This document shows, in pieces, positions 1-9,879 of a stretch of 64,000 nt of DNA. This stretch comes from Actinomyces sp. oral taxon 897 (GTDB lineage: Bacteria; Actinomycetota; Actinomycetes; Actinomycetales; Actinomycetaceae). The first letter of the stretch is position 1. Each line of letters begins with the position of its first letter. Made by a program: the position numbers and the translations under genes. The notes beneath the pieces were generated by a model that worked only from the letters and a program-made list of their open reading frames with translations, was not told where the DNA came from and ran no database searches. The stretch is taken from assembly GCF_002999235.1 (NCBI RefSeq), contig NZ_CP027236.1, positions 2,604,001 through 2,668,000 on the forward strand, written 5' to 3'.

Positions 1-65
1 TCCGGTTCCCCCGCACCCTCGGCACGGAAGTACTCCTCGATCCTCTCCCTGGCGTCCTTGGACAA
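1..65 (-). CDS. Possible 5' end of an unidentified protein (partial)
   Basis: The first 65 bases read on the minus strand give an open frame beginning at TTG (65-63) and running off the window edge: LSKDARERIEEYFRAEG and so on. Third positions are almost all G or C, as in real genes of this genome. A TAA lies four codons upstream, so the N-terminus must be close. There is no clear Shine-Dalgarno sequence, and only about 21 residues are visible, so no function can be assigned. Confidence 0.25.
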   Translation of the reverse strand, partial: MSKDARERIEEYFRAEGAGEP

Positions 66-252
66 ATTCGCGACTTACCCATTTCAATGGGCTCACTGGC
101 ACTATCCAGGGCCCAGGACCTCTGTCAGCCGATGGGGGTGTGAACTGTCCTGCCGCCTTGCCAGTGGCCCGCGCGTCGGGCGGGTCCTTGCCGGTCGGCG
201 CGCTCGGCGACGATCTGGCGGCCCGCGCTCCGGGGTGCCGTGGTGCCGGACC

Positions 253-2091
253 TCAGGAGCCCGGCGCTGTGGGCAGGGTGACCGTGAAGGTGGTGCCGTG
301 CCCCTCTTCCGGCTCGCGCACGGAGTCCACGGTCAGGCTCCCCCCGTGGGAGGCGACGATCGCCAGGGCGATGGACATGCCCAGGCCCGTCGACCCCGTG
401 CGCCGCTCCCGGGAGGAGTCGCCCCGGGCGAAGCGCTCAAAGAGCCGCTCACGCACCGCTGGGTCGATCCCGGGCCCGTCGTCGGCCACCGTGAGGACCA
501 GGGAGCCACCACGCCGCTCCAGGCGGGTGACCACGCGCGTCCCGGCGGAGGTGTGGACGCGGGCGTTGGCCAGCAGGTTGACCAGCACCTGACGCAGCCT
601 CGCCTCGTCACCGGCCACCAGGGGCGGGTCGGTGTCAAAGTCCGGCTCGGAGCCGTCCTCACCCTCAGGATCCAGCACGGCCAGGTCGATCTCCCACAGG
701 TGCTCCGGTCCGGCTGCCCGCGCGTCCTCCACCGTGTCCAGGACGACGCCCACCAGGTCCACCTCGTCGTGGGCCAGCTCCCGCCCGGCGTCGAGCCGCG
801 CCAGCAGGAGGAGGTCCTCCACCAGGGCGGTCATGCGCACGGACTCGGAGTGCACCCGCGCCAGGGCGCGCATCGCCTCCTGGGGCAGGTCGGCGTCGGC
901 CCCCTGGCGCGCGATGAGCTCGGTGTAGCCGCGGATCGAGGCCAGGGGGGTGCGCAGCTCGTGGGAGGCGTCGGCGACGAACTGGCGTACCTGCGTCTCG
1001 GAGCGCTGCCGGGCGGCCAGGGCCTCCTCCACGTGGTCCAGCAGGGTGTTGAGGGCTCCCCCCACCTGCCCCACCTCCGGGGAGGAGGCCAGGTCGCAGG
1101 GGGTCACCCGCTCGGCGATACGCACGTCGCCCGAGCGCAGCTGGAGGCGGGCGACCCTGCGGGCCGTAGAGGCCACCCGTCCCAGGGGGACCAGCGAGCG
1201 GTGCACCATGGCGGAGCCCAGGACGACGGCGATGACCGCGCCCACCAGGGCCATGACCGCCTCGATGGCGAGCTGGTGGCCGATGAGCGCGTTGTCTGCG
1301 GCCATGGACAGGCCGGTGACGACGGTGTCGCCGGTGACCTCGTCGGTGCTCACCAGGACCCGGTACTCCCCCAGGGAGCCGACGCTGACGGTGACCGGGG
1401 CGGCGGCCGGGGCCAGGCCCAGCAGTATGGCCTGAGTCTCCTCCGGGAGCGTGCAGTAGTTGCCGGAGGGGTCAATGTACCCCCCGAACCGTGACCGTCC
1501 GTCCGCGGTGCGCACCAGGGTCAGGGTCCCGGCGGACTGGCCCGGGGCGTCCAGGCCGGGTGGTACCCGTGGGGCGGTGGTGTCTGCGGGTGCCGAGGGC
1601 GGGGCGGTGGCGCCCTGGGGATCCCCTGAGGAGCTCGGGGACCCGGCCTGCGGGTCCGACTTGGCGGCGGACTTCCTGGCGGCCTTGCGGTCGGTACCGC
1701 CGTCGGACTGGTCCAGCGTCAGGTGCCTCTTGGAGGCGGCGCGCTGGGAGGCCTGGACCACCTGCTCGTCCAGGCGCTCCAGGAGCGCGTGGCGCAGGGT
1801 GAGGGTGGAGAAGGTGCTGATGGCGGCGGCCATGAGCAGGACGACCGCCATGACCGCGGCGGCCAGGCGGGTACGCAGCCGCCACCGGCTGGGTCGCCAG
1901 CGTCCGGGCCCGGGGGCCCCGCGCTCCGGCCCAGGGGTCTCGGCCGGTTCAGGGGAGGGGGCGGTGGGCGGCGTCCGGGCGGCCTGGGTGCCCGCGGCAG
2001 GCGGCGCGCCTGAGACGTGCGCGGCGCCCGTGGTGCCCCTGGCCTGCGAGGCGTCCGCGGCGGCGTCGCCACGGTGAGTCGGCGAGGTCAC
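253..2091 (-). CDS. OmpR-partner sensor histidine kinase
   Basis: Membrane sensor kinase of about 612 aa that should autophosphorylate and pass phosphate to the response regulator encoded just upstream. Order of parts: a Pro/Ala-rich cytoplasmic N-terminus, a first membrane segment (about residues 60-85), an extracytoplasmic region with a Ser/Asp/Lys-rich stretch, a second membrane segment, HAMP, a HisKA dimerisation domain with DASHELRTP (phospho-acceptor about H377), and an HATPase domain with N box NLLANARVH, DDGPGIDP and GLGMSIALA. The signal sensed is unknown. The start chosen is GTG at 2091, 11 nt after the regulator stop. No good ribosome site is visible, so translation is probably coupled to the regulator. 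An in-frame extension upstream into the regulator gene exists but gives unnatural composition. Confidence 0.85.
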   Translation of the reverse strand: MTSPTHRGDAAADASQARGTTGAAHVSGAPPAAGTQAARTPPTAPSPEPAETPGPERGAPGPGRWRPSRWRLRTRLAAAVMAVVLLMAAAISTFSTLTLRHALLERLDEQVVQASQRAASKRHLTLDQSDGGTDRKAARKSAAKSDPQAGSPSSSGDPQGATAPPSAPADTTAPRVPPGLDAPGQSAGTLTLVRTADGRSRFGGYIDPSGNYCTLPEETQAILLGLAPAAAPVTVSVGSLGEYRVLVSTDEVTGDTVVTGLSMAADNALIGHQLAIEAVMALVGAVIAVVLGSAMVHRSLVPLGRVASTARRVARLQLRSGDVRIAERVTPCDLASSPEVGQVGGALNTLLDHVEEALAARQRSETQVRQFVADASHELRTPLASIRGYTELIARQGADADLPQEAMRALARVHSESVRMTALVEDLLLLARLDAGRELAHDEVDLVGVVLDTVEDARAAGPEHLWEIDLAVLDPEGEDGSEPDFDTDPPLVAGDEARLRQVLVNLLANARVHTSAGTRVVTRLERRGGSLVLTVADDGPGIDPAVRERLFERFARGDSSRERRTGSTGLGMSIALAIVASHGGSLTVDSVREPEEGHGTTFTVTLPTAPGS

Positions 2092-2102
2092 GGCGGGGCG
2101 GC

Positions 2103-2837
2103 TCAGGCGGGCTTCTGGACGGGCTTGAGGACGTAGCCCACCCCGCGCATGGTGTGGATCATGGGCTCGCGCCCCCGGTCGATCTTGCGGCGCAGGTAGG
2201 AGATGTAGAGCTCGACGATATTGGCCTGCCCGCCGAAGTCGTAGTTCCACACCCGGTCCAGGATCTGCGCCTTGGACAGGACCCGGCGCGGGTTGCGCAT
2301 GAGGAAGCGCAGCAGCTCGAACTCCGTGGCGGTCAGGTGGATCTCGTCCCGGCCCCGCCACACCTCGTGGGAGTCCTCGTCCATGCGCAGGTCGCCGACC
2401 TCCAGCAGGCTCGCGCGCTGGTCGCTGGTGGCGCCGGCACGGCGCAGGAGGGCGCGTAGACGGGCCACGACCTCCTCCAGGGAGAAGGGCTTGGTGACGT
2501 AGTCGTCCCCGCCCGCCGTCAGCCCGGCCACCCGGTCCTCGACGGCGTCCTTGGCCGTCAGGAAGAGCACCGGCACGTTCGGGTCGCGCCCGTGAATGCG
2601 CCGCATGACCTCCAGGCCGTCGAAGTCGGGCAGCATCATGTCCAGGACGACGACGTCGGGCCGGGTCTCCTGGGCGGCCTTGACGGCGCCGATGCCGGTG
2701 CCCGCGGTGGTGACCTCCCAGCCCTCGTAACGCAGTGCCGAGGCGAGGAGGTCGGCGAGCATCTGCTCGTCATCCACCACCAGGACGCGCAGTGGTGAGC
2801 CGTCGGGGCGGGTGAGGGTGTCAGAGGGAGTAGTCAT
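2103..2837 (-). CDS. OmpR/PhoP-family response regulator
   Basis: DNA-binding response regulator of 244 aa, partner of the kinase that follows it. The receiver domain shows the acidic pair VVDDE, the phospho-acceptor Asp in VVVLDMMLPD (about D66), the T in FLTA and the K in TKPF. The C-terminal half is a winged helix of the OmpR type (HLTATEFELLRFL, ISYLRRKI, TMRGVGYVL). ATG at 2837 is preferred over ATG at 2849 because GAAGGG lies just before it. Two TGTGTG hexamers 11 bp apart lie 25-41 bp upstream, a spacing typical of OmpR-family sites, so autoregulation is likely (inference). Confidence 0.9.
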   Translation of the reverse strand: MTTPSDTLTRPDGSPLRVLVVDDEQMLADLLASALRYEGWEVTTAGTGIGAVKAAQETRPDVVVLDMMLPDFDGLEVMRRIHGRDPNVPVLFLTAKDAVEDRVAGLTAGGDDYVTKPFSLEEVVARLRALLRRAGATSDQRASLLEVGDLRMDEDSHEVWRGRDEIHLTATEFELLRFLMRNPRRVLSKAQILDRVWNYDFGGQANIVELYISYLRRKIDRGREPMIHTMRGVGYVLKPVQKPA

Positions 2838-2861
2838 GCCCTTCATCAAACACGTGAGAAC

Positions 2862-2878
2862 TGTGTGGATTCTGTGTG
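2862..2878. promoter_or_regulatory. Candidate response-regulator operator: direct repeat with 11-bp period
   Basis: Two TGTGTG hexamers start at 2862 and 2873, exactly 11 bp apart, upstream of the OmpR-type regulator gene. They are followed by GTGAC-CTCA-GTCAC (2876-2889), a short hairpin or dyad that reaches into the end of the neighbouring gene. OmpR/PhoP regulators bind direct repeats with this period. Which protein binds here is inference. Confidence 0.35.
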
Positions 2879-2881
2879 ACC

Positions 2882-3619
2882 TCAGTCACGAGTAAAGTGT
2901 TCCACGAAGTTGCGGATAATGCGTCCGGCCTGGTGGCAGGCCCCGGAGCGGGCCTCGGCAATGACGTCGTCCACCGTGCCGGGGTCCCCGTAGCCGGCGT
3001 CGGCGTAGACCCCTACCCGCTGGGCGAAGCGCTCGGCGTCGAGCTCGGGGTTGAACTGCGTGCCGTAGACGGCCCGGCCCACCCGGATCATCTGGACCGG
3101 GCAGTCCGGGGAGCCAGCCAGCAGCGTGGCGTGCGCCGGGACCTCGGGGGCCCCCTCGTGGTGGCCTACCAGGACCGTGAAGGTCTCCGGCAGGCCGGCC
3201 AGCAGCGGGTCCTGCCGCCCGTCGGCGGTCAGGTACACCTCCGCCACCCCCAGGTCCTCGGCGAACTCGGGGGAGGTGGGTGTCCCCAGGTAGTCCGAGA
3301 GCACCTCCAGCCCGAAGCCGGTGGCGAGTACCGGCACCCCCTCCTTGAGGGCGACCGCCAGCAGGTCGCGGACCTGCTCCTCCACCCGCAGCTGGGTGCG
3401 CGTCTTGGAGCCCCGGGGGGTGGACACGTCGTAGGGGCTGCCGCCGATGAAGACCCCCGAGACGTCCTCGGCGTGGAAGGAGTCCAGGAAGTCGATCTCG
3501 TCCAGGTGCACGTGGTGGAGGTCCCCGCCGGTCAGGCCGCCCTGGAGCCGGAAGGACTCGCACTCGGCCTGCGCGGCCTCGACCTCGGGGCGGGTGGACA
3601 CCATAATGAAGGGAAGCAC
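2882..3619 (-). CDS. Class-I glutamine-amidotransferase-like protein lacking the catalytic Cys and His
   Basis: 245-aa single-domain protein with the fold signatures of class-I glutamine amidotransferases (GMP synthase N-domain group): VFIGGSPYDVS, a nucleophile-elbow segment VPVLATGFGLEVL, and a C-terminal YGTQFNPEL. Active members have Cys in the elbow (GxCxG) and His in FHPE. Here those positions read Gly (about G101, codon GGC) and Asn (about N190, codon AAC), and only the Glu (about E192) remains. Glutamine hydrolysis is therefore unlikely; a binding or regulatory role is possible. GTG at 3619 was chosen because a TAGGG motif lies upstream and the family N-terminus begins there. It follows the DUF4190-type gene by about 50 bp and precedes the two-component genes. 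Confidence 0.75.
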   Translation of the reverse strand: MLPFIMVSTRPEVEAAQAECESFRLQGGLTGGDLHHVHLDEIDFLDSFHAEDVSGVFIGGSPYDVSTPRGSKTRTQLRVEEQVRDLLAVALKEGVPVLATGFGLEVLSDYLGTPTSPEFAEDLGVAEVYLTADGRQDPLLAGLPETFTVLVGHHEGAPEVPAHATLLAGSPDCPVQMIRVGRAVYGTQFNPELDAERFAQRVGVYADAGYGDPGTVDDVIAEARSGACHQAGRIIRNFVEHFTRD

Positions 3620-3669
3620 AGTGCGTACCCTACGAGAGATGGCCGCCAGGTGACGAGGCTGACTCTCCC

Positions 3670-4008
3670 CTAGGGCAGCGAGATGAGGAGCATCACCCAG
3701 ATCCAGGCCACCGTGGACACCCCGCCCACGACGACGCCAGCCCACGCCTGGGTGGTCCCGGTGGCGTAGGAGGAGCGCAGGCGTCTCAGCGCCGCCAGGC
3801 CCAGGCCCGCGCCGAGCGCGCCGGCCCCCGGGATCCAGCACAGCAGGGTCGTCGCCAGGGCCGCCAGGGCCAGCGGGTCCAGTCTCTGCCTGGGCGCCTG
3901 GTAGCCGGGGGCGGAGAAGATCTCGTAGGGGTCGAGCACCTCGGTCCCGGGGAACACGATGCGCTCAGGGACCGGCCGGGTCGGCGGGGCGGCCCCCGGG
4001 GCGCTCAC
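3670..4008 (-). CDS. Small DUF4190-like membrane protein
   Basis: 112-aa protein with a hydrophilic, proline-rich N-terminus (about 45 residues) followed by two hydrophobic segments ([20 protein letters not shown] and [19 protein letters not shown]) joined by a short basic loop. The two-helix layout and DPLAL start of the hydrophobic part match DUF4190-type proteins, whose function is unknown. The start is GTG at 4008, whose bases overlap the ung stop (GTGA), so it is translationally coupled to ung. A longer frame upstream lies inside ung and is not credible. Confidence 0.65.
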   Translation of the reverse strand: MSAPGAAPPTRPVPERIVFPGTEVLDPYEIFSAPGYQAPRQRLDPLALAALATTLLCWIPGAGALGAGLGLAALRRLRSSYATGTTQAWAGVVVGGVSTVAWIWVMLLISLP

Positions 4009-4682
4009 GGCAGCCGCCAGTCCACCGGCGTCGCCCCCTGGCTCACCAGGATCTCGTTGGCCCGGGAGAAGGGCCGGGAGCCGAAGAAGCCCCGTGAGGC
4101 GCTCAGCGGCGAGGGGTGGGGGGAGGCGATGACCGGCGTCGAGCCCAGCATCGGGGTCAGGGACTGGGCGGGGCGGCCCCACAGGATCGCCACCAGCGGC
4201 CCGCCGCGCTCCACGAGCGCCTCAATGGCCCGCTGCGTCACCTTCTCCCAGCCCCAGCCCTTGTGGGAGGCCGGTGCCCCGGGCCGCACGGTGAGGACCC
4301 GGTTGAGCAGCATGACGCCCTGACGCGACCAGGGGGTCAGGTCCCCCGAGGTGGGGCGCTCCACCCCCAGGTCGGAGACGAGCTCGGTGAAGATGTTCTC
4401 CAGGCTGCGCGGCGGGCGTACGCCGGGGGCGACCGAGAAGCTCAGCCCCATGGCGTGGCCCGGGGTGGGGTAGGGGTCCTGCCCCACGATGAGGACCTTG
4501 ACCTGGTCCATGGGGTAGGTGAAGGCGCGTAGGACGTCGGTCCCAGCGGGCAGGTAGCCGTCGCCGTTGGCTACCTCGTCGCGCAGGCGGTCCCCGATCT
4601 CGTGGATCGTGGGTTCCACGCTGGCCAGGGCGGCGGCCCATGAGGGGTCGATGAGCTGGGTAAGAGGCTGAGCGGGGTTCAC
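4005..4682 (-). CDS. ung: Uracil-DNA glycosylase
   Basis: Family-1 uracil-DNA glycosylase, 225 aa, close to the usual length. It removes uracil from DNA to start base-excision repair. The water-activating motif [17 protein letters not shown] (Asp and Tyr), the [11 protein letters not shown] segment and the DNA-intercalation/His motif [16 protein letters not shown] are all present. The start is GTG at 4682; the gene is divergent from the LytR_C-domain gene with about 60 bp between them. It overlaps the small membrane protein downstream by 4 bp. Confidence 0.95.
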   Translation of the reverse strand: MNPAQPLTQLIDPSWAAALASVEPTIHEIGDRLRDEVANGDGYLPAGTDVLRAFTYPMDQVKVLIVGQDPYPTPGHAMGLSFSVAPGVRPPRSLENIFTELVSDLGVERPTSGDLTPWSRQGVMLLNRVLTVRPGAPASHKGWGWEKVTQRAIEALVERGGPLVAILWGRPAQSLTPMLGSTPVIASPHPSPLSASRGFFGSRPFSRANEILVSQGATPVDWRLP

Positions 4683-4742
4683 GGCACGAGCCTAGTGCGT
4701 CTGTCGCCACGAGGAGGGCTGCCGCCCGGTATCGTCCTCCTC

Positions 4743-5375
4743 GTGAGCAACTACAGCTACCCCCAGGACGAGTTCGACGTCGCCGAGGACGAGCGGGTCC
4801 CTGTCGGTGTCCACCGGGCCTCCGTCCCCGCGTGGCGCAGCTGGCTACCACTTCTCATTATCCTCGTCGTGGTGCCTGCCCTGGCGTGGGGGGCGGTCAA
4901 GCTCCTGGGCACCGCGGACAGCAAGAGCACGTCCGCCTCCACCGCCAGCGCGAAGACGGAAGCCGGTGGGACACCGGCCGCCCAGGGCGGTGGGGGCACG
5001 GCGGGGAGCACGGGCTCTGCCGAGCAGACCGCCGCGCCCACGCAGGCCACGCCGGGGTCGACGCCGACCCCCACCCGGGCGTCCAACGCGGACCTGACCA
5101 CAGGCATCACCGTCTACAACGGCACCACCACCAACGGGCTCGCGGGCCGCACCGGCTCCCGCCTGGAGAACGCCGGGTACACGGGCGTGTCCGTCCCCGA
5201 CGGCTCCTACCAGAAGGACAGCCCGGAGGCCACGACCGTCTACTACCGCCCGGAGAGCGCCGCGACCGCCCGCGCCGTGGCCAGCCTGCTGGGCATTAGC
5301 AACCTGGTGGAGTCCCCCGAGGAGGCCCAGTCCAACCCCATTGTGGTCATCCTGCGCTCCGACTTCTCGGAGTGA
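4743..5375 (+). CDS. Membrane-anchored LytR_C-domain protein
   Basis: 210-aa protein: a short cytoplasmic N-terminus, one membrane helix (about residues 38-58, LPLLIILVVVPALAWGAV), a Thr/Ala/Gly-rich linker, and a C-terminal LytR_C domain (ITVYNGTTTNGLAGR...GVSVPDGSYQKDSPEATTVYYRP...NPIVVILRSDF). This domain is found on LCP cell-wall ligases and alone in actinobacteria, probably at the envelope. GTG at 4743 is chosen because the upstream codons overlap the ung promoter space. It is coupled by a GTGA overlap to the GH15-like gene. Confidence 0.85.
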   Translation: MSNYSYPQDEFDVAEDERVPVGVHRASVPAWRSWLPLLIILVVVPALAWGAVKLLGTADSKSTSASTASAKTEAGGTPAAQGGGGTAGSTGSAEQTAAPTQATPGSTPTPTRASNADLTTGITVYNGTTTNGLAGRTGSRLENAGYTGVSVPDGSYQKDSPEATTVYYRPESAATARAVASLLGISNLVESPEEAQSNPIVVILRSDFSE

Positions 5376-7018
5376 GGCGCCTGCCGACGGATCCGGGGTC
5401 GCGGCCAGCCGGTCCCCAGGCTCCCGGGCGGGGACCTGAGGGCCAGCCGCCCGACCCGGGCCGGGCGGCCCGCCTGAGGGGCAGCGGGACAGGTAGTTCG
5501 CGAACAGCGAACCAAGGGCCTGTCGGCGGGCTACCCAGCCGTCGGCGCCTGGTGCGCTGGGGTGTCGGCGCGGCCCTGCTGGTCGGCGGGGGCGCCCTCG
5601 GCCGGCGGGCCACCTACCGGGCGGCGCCCACGCTCCTGTCCGACGGCGTCGCGCTGGGGGCGGACGGGACCGTGGAGGTGCTCCCTGCCGGCGCCGGGGC
5701 GGTCTACGTCCCCGGCACCCGCCTGCCCGCCCAGGCGCTGGGGACGGCCGCCGGCGCCGGGACGCCGGCCGGGCACGAGGCCCTGGCCCACGCCGCCCTG
5801 GCCCGCCGCGCGGGAGCCCGCCTGGCCGCCGGGCGCTGGGCCGAGCTGGCCGACGGCGCCCTGTGCGACCTGCTGGCGCTGACCGGCCCCACCCTGGCCT
5901 GGCCGGACGCGTCCCGCCCGGCCACCGTCTTCCCCGCGGGCGCCGTCGTGGCCGCCCCGGTGGGCTACTGGCGCTACACCTGGCCCCGCGACGCCTCCTT
6001 CGGGGCCGTGGCCCTGGGCACCGTCGGGCTGGGGGACGAGGCGCTGGCGGTCCTGGACCACCTGGCCGCCCTCCAGCTGCCCGACGGCTCCTTCGCCGCC
6101 CGCTACACCCACAGCGGCCAGGTCCCCGACGCCCGCCCCGCCCAGACCGACGGCGTCGGCTGGTTCCTCTGGGCCGCCGGGTGCCTGGCGGGCGGCGCCC
6201 TCGCGCCCCAGGGTGCACCCACCGGCGCGTCCCAGGGTGCCTCTGCTGTCGGCGCCCAGCCCGGGCCTACCAGCCAGCCCGGGTCCGCCGCCAGGTCCGG
6301 GGCCAGTACCCAGTCCGGAGCCAGTACCCAGTCCGGGGCCGGCGCCCAGAGCGGGCCTGCCACCCCGGGCTGGGGCGGGCGCCTGGTGGCTGCCCTGGGG
6401 CGGGCCGCGGCCTGCCTCATGACCCGTACCGCCACGCCCAGCCACCTGCCCGCCGCCAGCCCGGACTACTGGGAGGTGCGTGAGCGCACCCTCACCCTGG
6501 GCACGGCCGCGCCGGTCCTCATGGGCCTGGAGGCCGCCCACGCCCTGGCCCGGGCGGGCCTGGACCTGGGCCTGGAGGCGTCGGCACTGGGGGAGCGGTG
6601 CTCCCGGGTACGCCAGGCGGTGGTGCGCAACTACGGGCCGACCTGGGGGCGCTACCCGCGTACCGACGCCGTCGACGCCGCGATCGCGCTGGTCGGCCCG
6701 CCTTTTATGGAGGCCCTTCCGGGGGTGGGGGCGGTGCGGGCCACAGCCAGGGCGCGTCTGGGCCGAAGGTCCGGCGGCCTGGCCCCGGGATCCTCCTGGC
6801 GTGACGACGGCGTCTCCTGGACCCCCGAGACCGCCCTAATGGCCCTGTCCGCGCGCGGCTGGGGCTGGCAGGGGGAGACCGAGGCGCTCCTGGCCTGGCT
6901 GGAGGCCCACCGCACCGCCAGCGGGGCCCTGCCTGAGAAGGTGGGTCCCGACGGCGCCCCGGCCGGGCCCGCACCCCTGGCCTGGACCGACGCCCTGGTC
7001 CTCCTGGCCACCTGCTGA
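5372..7018 (+). CDS. GH15-like (glucoamylase-type) glycoside hydrolase
   Basis: 548-aa protein with a Tat-like N-terminus ([19 protein letters not shown], about residues 56-75) and an alpha/alpha-barrel glycosidase domain. The substrate-site signature [17 protein letters not shown] and two well-placed acidic residues (WEVRERT, about E368; ALPEKV, about E522) fit the acid/base pair of glycoside hydrolase family 15, which releases glucose from alpha-glucans or trehalose-like sugars. A roughly 60-residue low-complexity insert rich in Gln/Ser/Gly/Ala (about 275-335, repeats of QSGAST) interrupts the barrel. The start GTG overlaps the previous stop (GTGA). Exact substrate unknown. Confidence 0.75.
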   Translation: MRRLPTDPGSRPAGPQAPGRGPEGQPPDPGRAARLRGSGTGSSRTANQGPVGGLPSRRRLVRWGVGAALLVGGGALGRRATYRAAPTLLSDGVALGADGTVEVLPAGAGAVYVPGTRLPAQALGTAAGAGTPAGHEALAHAALARRAGARLAAGRWAELADGALCDLLALTGPTLAWPDASRPATVFPAGAVVAAPVGYWRYTWPRDASFGAVALGTVGLGDEALAVLDHLAALQLPDGSFAARYTHSGQVPDARPAQTDGVGWFLWAAGCLAGGALAPQGAPTGASQGASAVGAQPGPTSQPGSAARSGASTQSGASTQSGAGAQSGPATPGWGGRLVAALGRAAACLMTRTATPSHLPAASPDYWEVRERTLTLGTAAPVLMGLEAAHALARAGLDLGLEASALGERCSRVRQAVVRNYGPTWGRYPRTDAVDAAIALVGPPFMEALPGVGAVRATARARLGRRSGGLAPGSSWRDDGVSWTPETALMALSARGWGWQGETEALLAWLEAHRTASGALPEKVGPDGAPAGPAPLAWTDALVLLATC

Positions 7019-7258
7019 GCCCCTGCGGCACCCCGCCCGGGCCTGGTCCCGGACCAGGGGCGTGCCGCCCTGGATAGGCTGGCCCCGGGCCGGAGGCGCG
7101 CCGCCCTGGACGGACGCCCCGTGAGATCTCCCCCTGGGGTGCGCAGGTCCACGACCGGCCCTGGCCCGCCCGGTGGTGACGTCGGCCACCGGGCCCGGGA
7201 GCCGTGCGGCAGAGAAATCGGCCGTCGGCAAACACACGTGTGACGGGGACCTGCGCGT

Positions 7259-7285
7259 CTTGCACTCGCAGGTCGAGAGTGCCAG
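7259..7285 (+). promoter_or_regulatory. CIRCE element 1 (HrcA operator) overlapping the groL promoter
   Basis: CTTGCACTC - 9 nt - GAGTGCCAG, a near-match to the CIRCE consensus TTAGCACTC-N9-GAGTGCTAA bound by the heat-shock repressor HrcA. A promoter can be placed over it: -35 TTGCAC (7260-7265), 17-nt spacer, -10 CAGCAT (7283-7288), so HrcA bound here would block RNA polymerase. Confidence 0.8.
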
Positions 7286-7293
7286 CATTGCGG

Positions 7294-7320
7294 TTAGCAC
7301 TCAGGGCCGTCGAGTGACAG
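7294..7320 (+). promoter_or_regulatory. CIRCE element 2 (HrcA operator)
   Basis: TTAGCACTC - 9 nt - GAGTGACAG. The left arm matches the CIRCE consensus exactly and the right arm has three mismatches. It lies at the predicted transcription start of groL, 8 bp after the first element. Tandem CIRCE boxes before a groEL gene are common in actinobacteria. Confidence 0.75.
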
Positions 7321-7377
7321 CCCCGGGTGATCACACCCTGGCCGGGAGGTGAGGGACGACGTCGGCACGTGACCTGA

Positions 7378-9066
<1,689 letters not shown>

Positions 9067-9150
9067 GCCGACCAGTCGCCCGGGCGGCTCCGGCGAGCCC
9101 GGGTAGCCTCTCCGGGGCCGTGGGCGTGAGCCGGGCCACTGGAGTCAGGT

Positions 9151-9205
9151 AGAGCGGCGGGCCCTCGCCCTCCCCACGGGGGGGCGGGCGGCCCGCCGTC
9201 GCTCT
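9151..9205 (+). terminator. GC-rich hairpin after groL
   Basis: AGAGC-GGCGGGCC (9151-9163) can pair with GGCCCGCCGTCGCTCT ending at 9205, with a small bulge and a loop of about 25 nt. It begins about 85 bp after the groL stop and has no U-tract, as usual in this genome. The rest of 9067-9406 is Gly/Trp-codon-like GC-rich filler with no credible gene. Confidence 0.5.
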
Positions 9206-9406
9206 GCGGGCCTCCCGGGCGCGGCTACCTGGGCGCTGGGGGCTGGGGGCTGCCTGGGCGCAGTGGCCGCCTGGGAGCCGGACTCGCCCGGGAGTCGGGC
9301 CGCCTGGCCGCTGGGCACCGCCTGGGAAGGCCGCGCTGGGCCCGGGCGGCCGGGCCCTGGCCGGGCTCAGGGGGCCTACCGCCCGGGGCCTGCTCCTTGC
9401 CCCGGG

Positions 9407-9700
9407 CTACGCCAGGCCGAAGCGCGAGGTGTTGGAGGTCTCGGCGTCGTCATAGGACAGGGCGGCCTTGTCCAGGGCCTGGGAGATGGCGTCGAGGGAG
9501 GACTGGACCTGGATCTGGGTCAGGTGCCAGTTGGCGGCGCAGGAGGCCATGGAGGCGGAGGCGCCGCCGGTCCAGGAGGCCTGGAGGGTGGCGATGTCGG
9601 CGTTCATGGCGTCCACCTCCGTCTGGATGGTGGAGATACGGGTCCTGGTGCGGGTCGCGGTGTCCGTGACGGCCTGGGTGTCGACTGCGAAGACAGGCAT
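9407..9700 (-). CDS. WXG100-family (ESAT-6-like) protein
   Basis: 97-aa protein with the features of WXG100 substrates of type VII secretion: two helices joined by a W-x-G turn (LQASWTGGAS, about residues 40-49), a first helix rich in Thr/Ile, and a short C-terminal tail. The C-terminal secretion motif YxxxD/E is matched by YDDAE near the end. ATG at 9700 has GGAAAGG about 10 bp upstream. It stands alone without a second WXG100 partner or EccC ATPase in the window, so secretion machinery must lie elsewhere if present. Confidence 0.8.
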   Translation of the reverse strand: MPVFAVDTQAVTDTATRTRTRISTIQTEVDAMNADIATLQASWTGGASASMASCAANWHLTQIQVQSSLDAISQALDKAALSYDDAETSNTSRFGLA

Positions 9701-9879
9701 GGGCGGGAGCCTTTCCGTGCGGGGGGCGGACGCCCCACTGGCTGGGACCGCCGTGGTCGGCGGCTCCAACCACCGTAGGCAGGAGGCTGACCCGGGTGCG
9801 CCTGCACCCTCTGGACCTGTGGAGAACTCGTCAGACGTCCGTGTCTGTGTGCTGAGCGACCCCTGGGCGCTCTTAAGTC

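Noticed and set aside
2091..2361. N-terminal extension of the first histidine kinase into the regulator gene
   Set aside because: The added 90 residues are Arg/Pro/Ala-rich and overlap the conserved winged-helix coding sequence.
4845..6218. Long minus-strand frame opposite the LytR_C and GH15-like genes
   Set aside because: Almost entirely Arg/Pro/Gly/Ala, the usual antisense shadow in GC-rich DNA; the plus-strand genes have clear domains.
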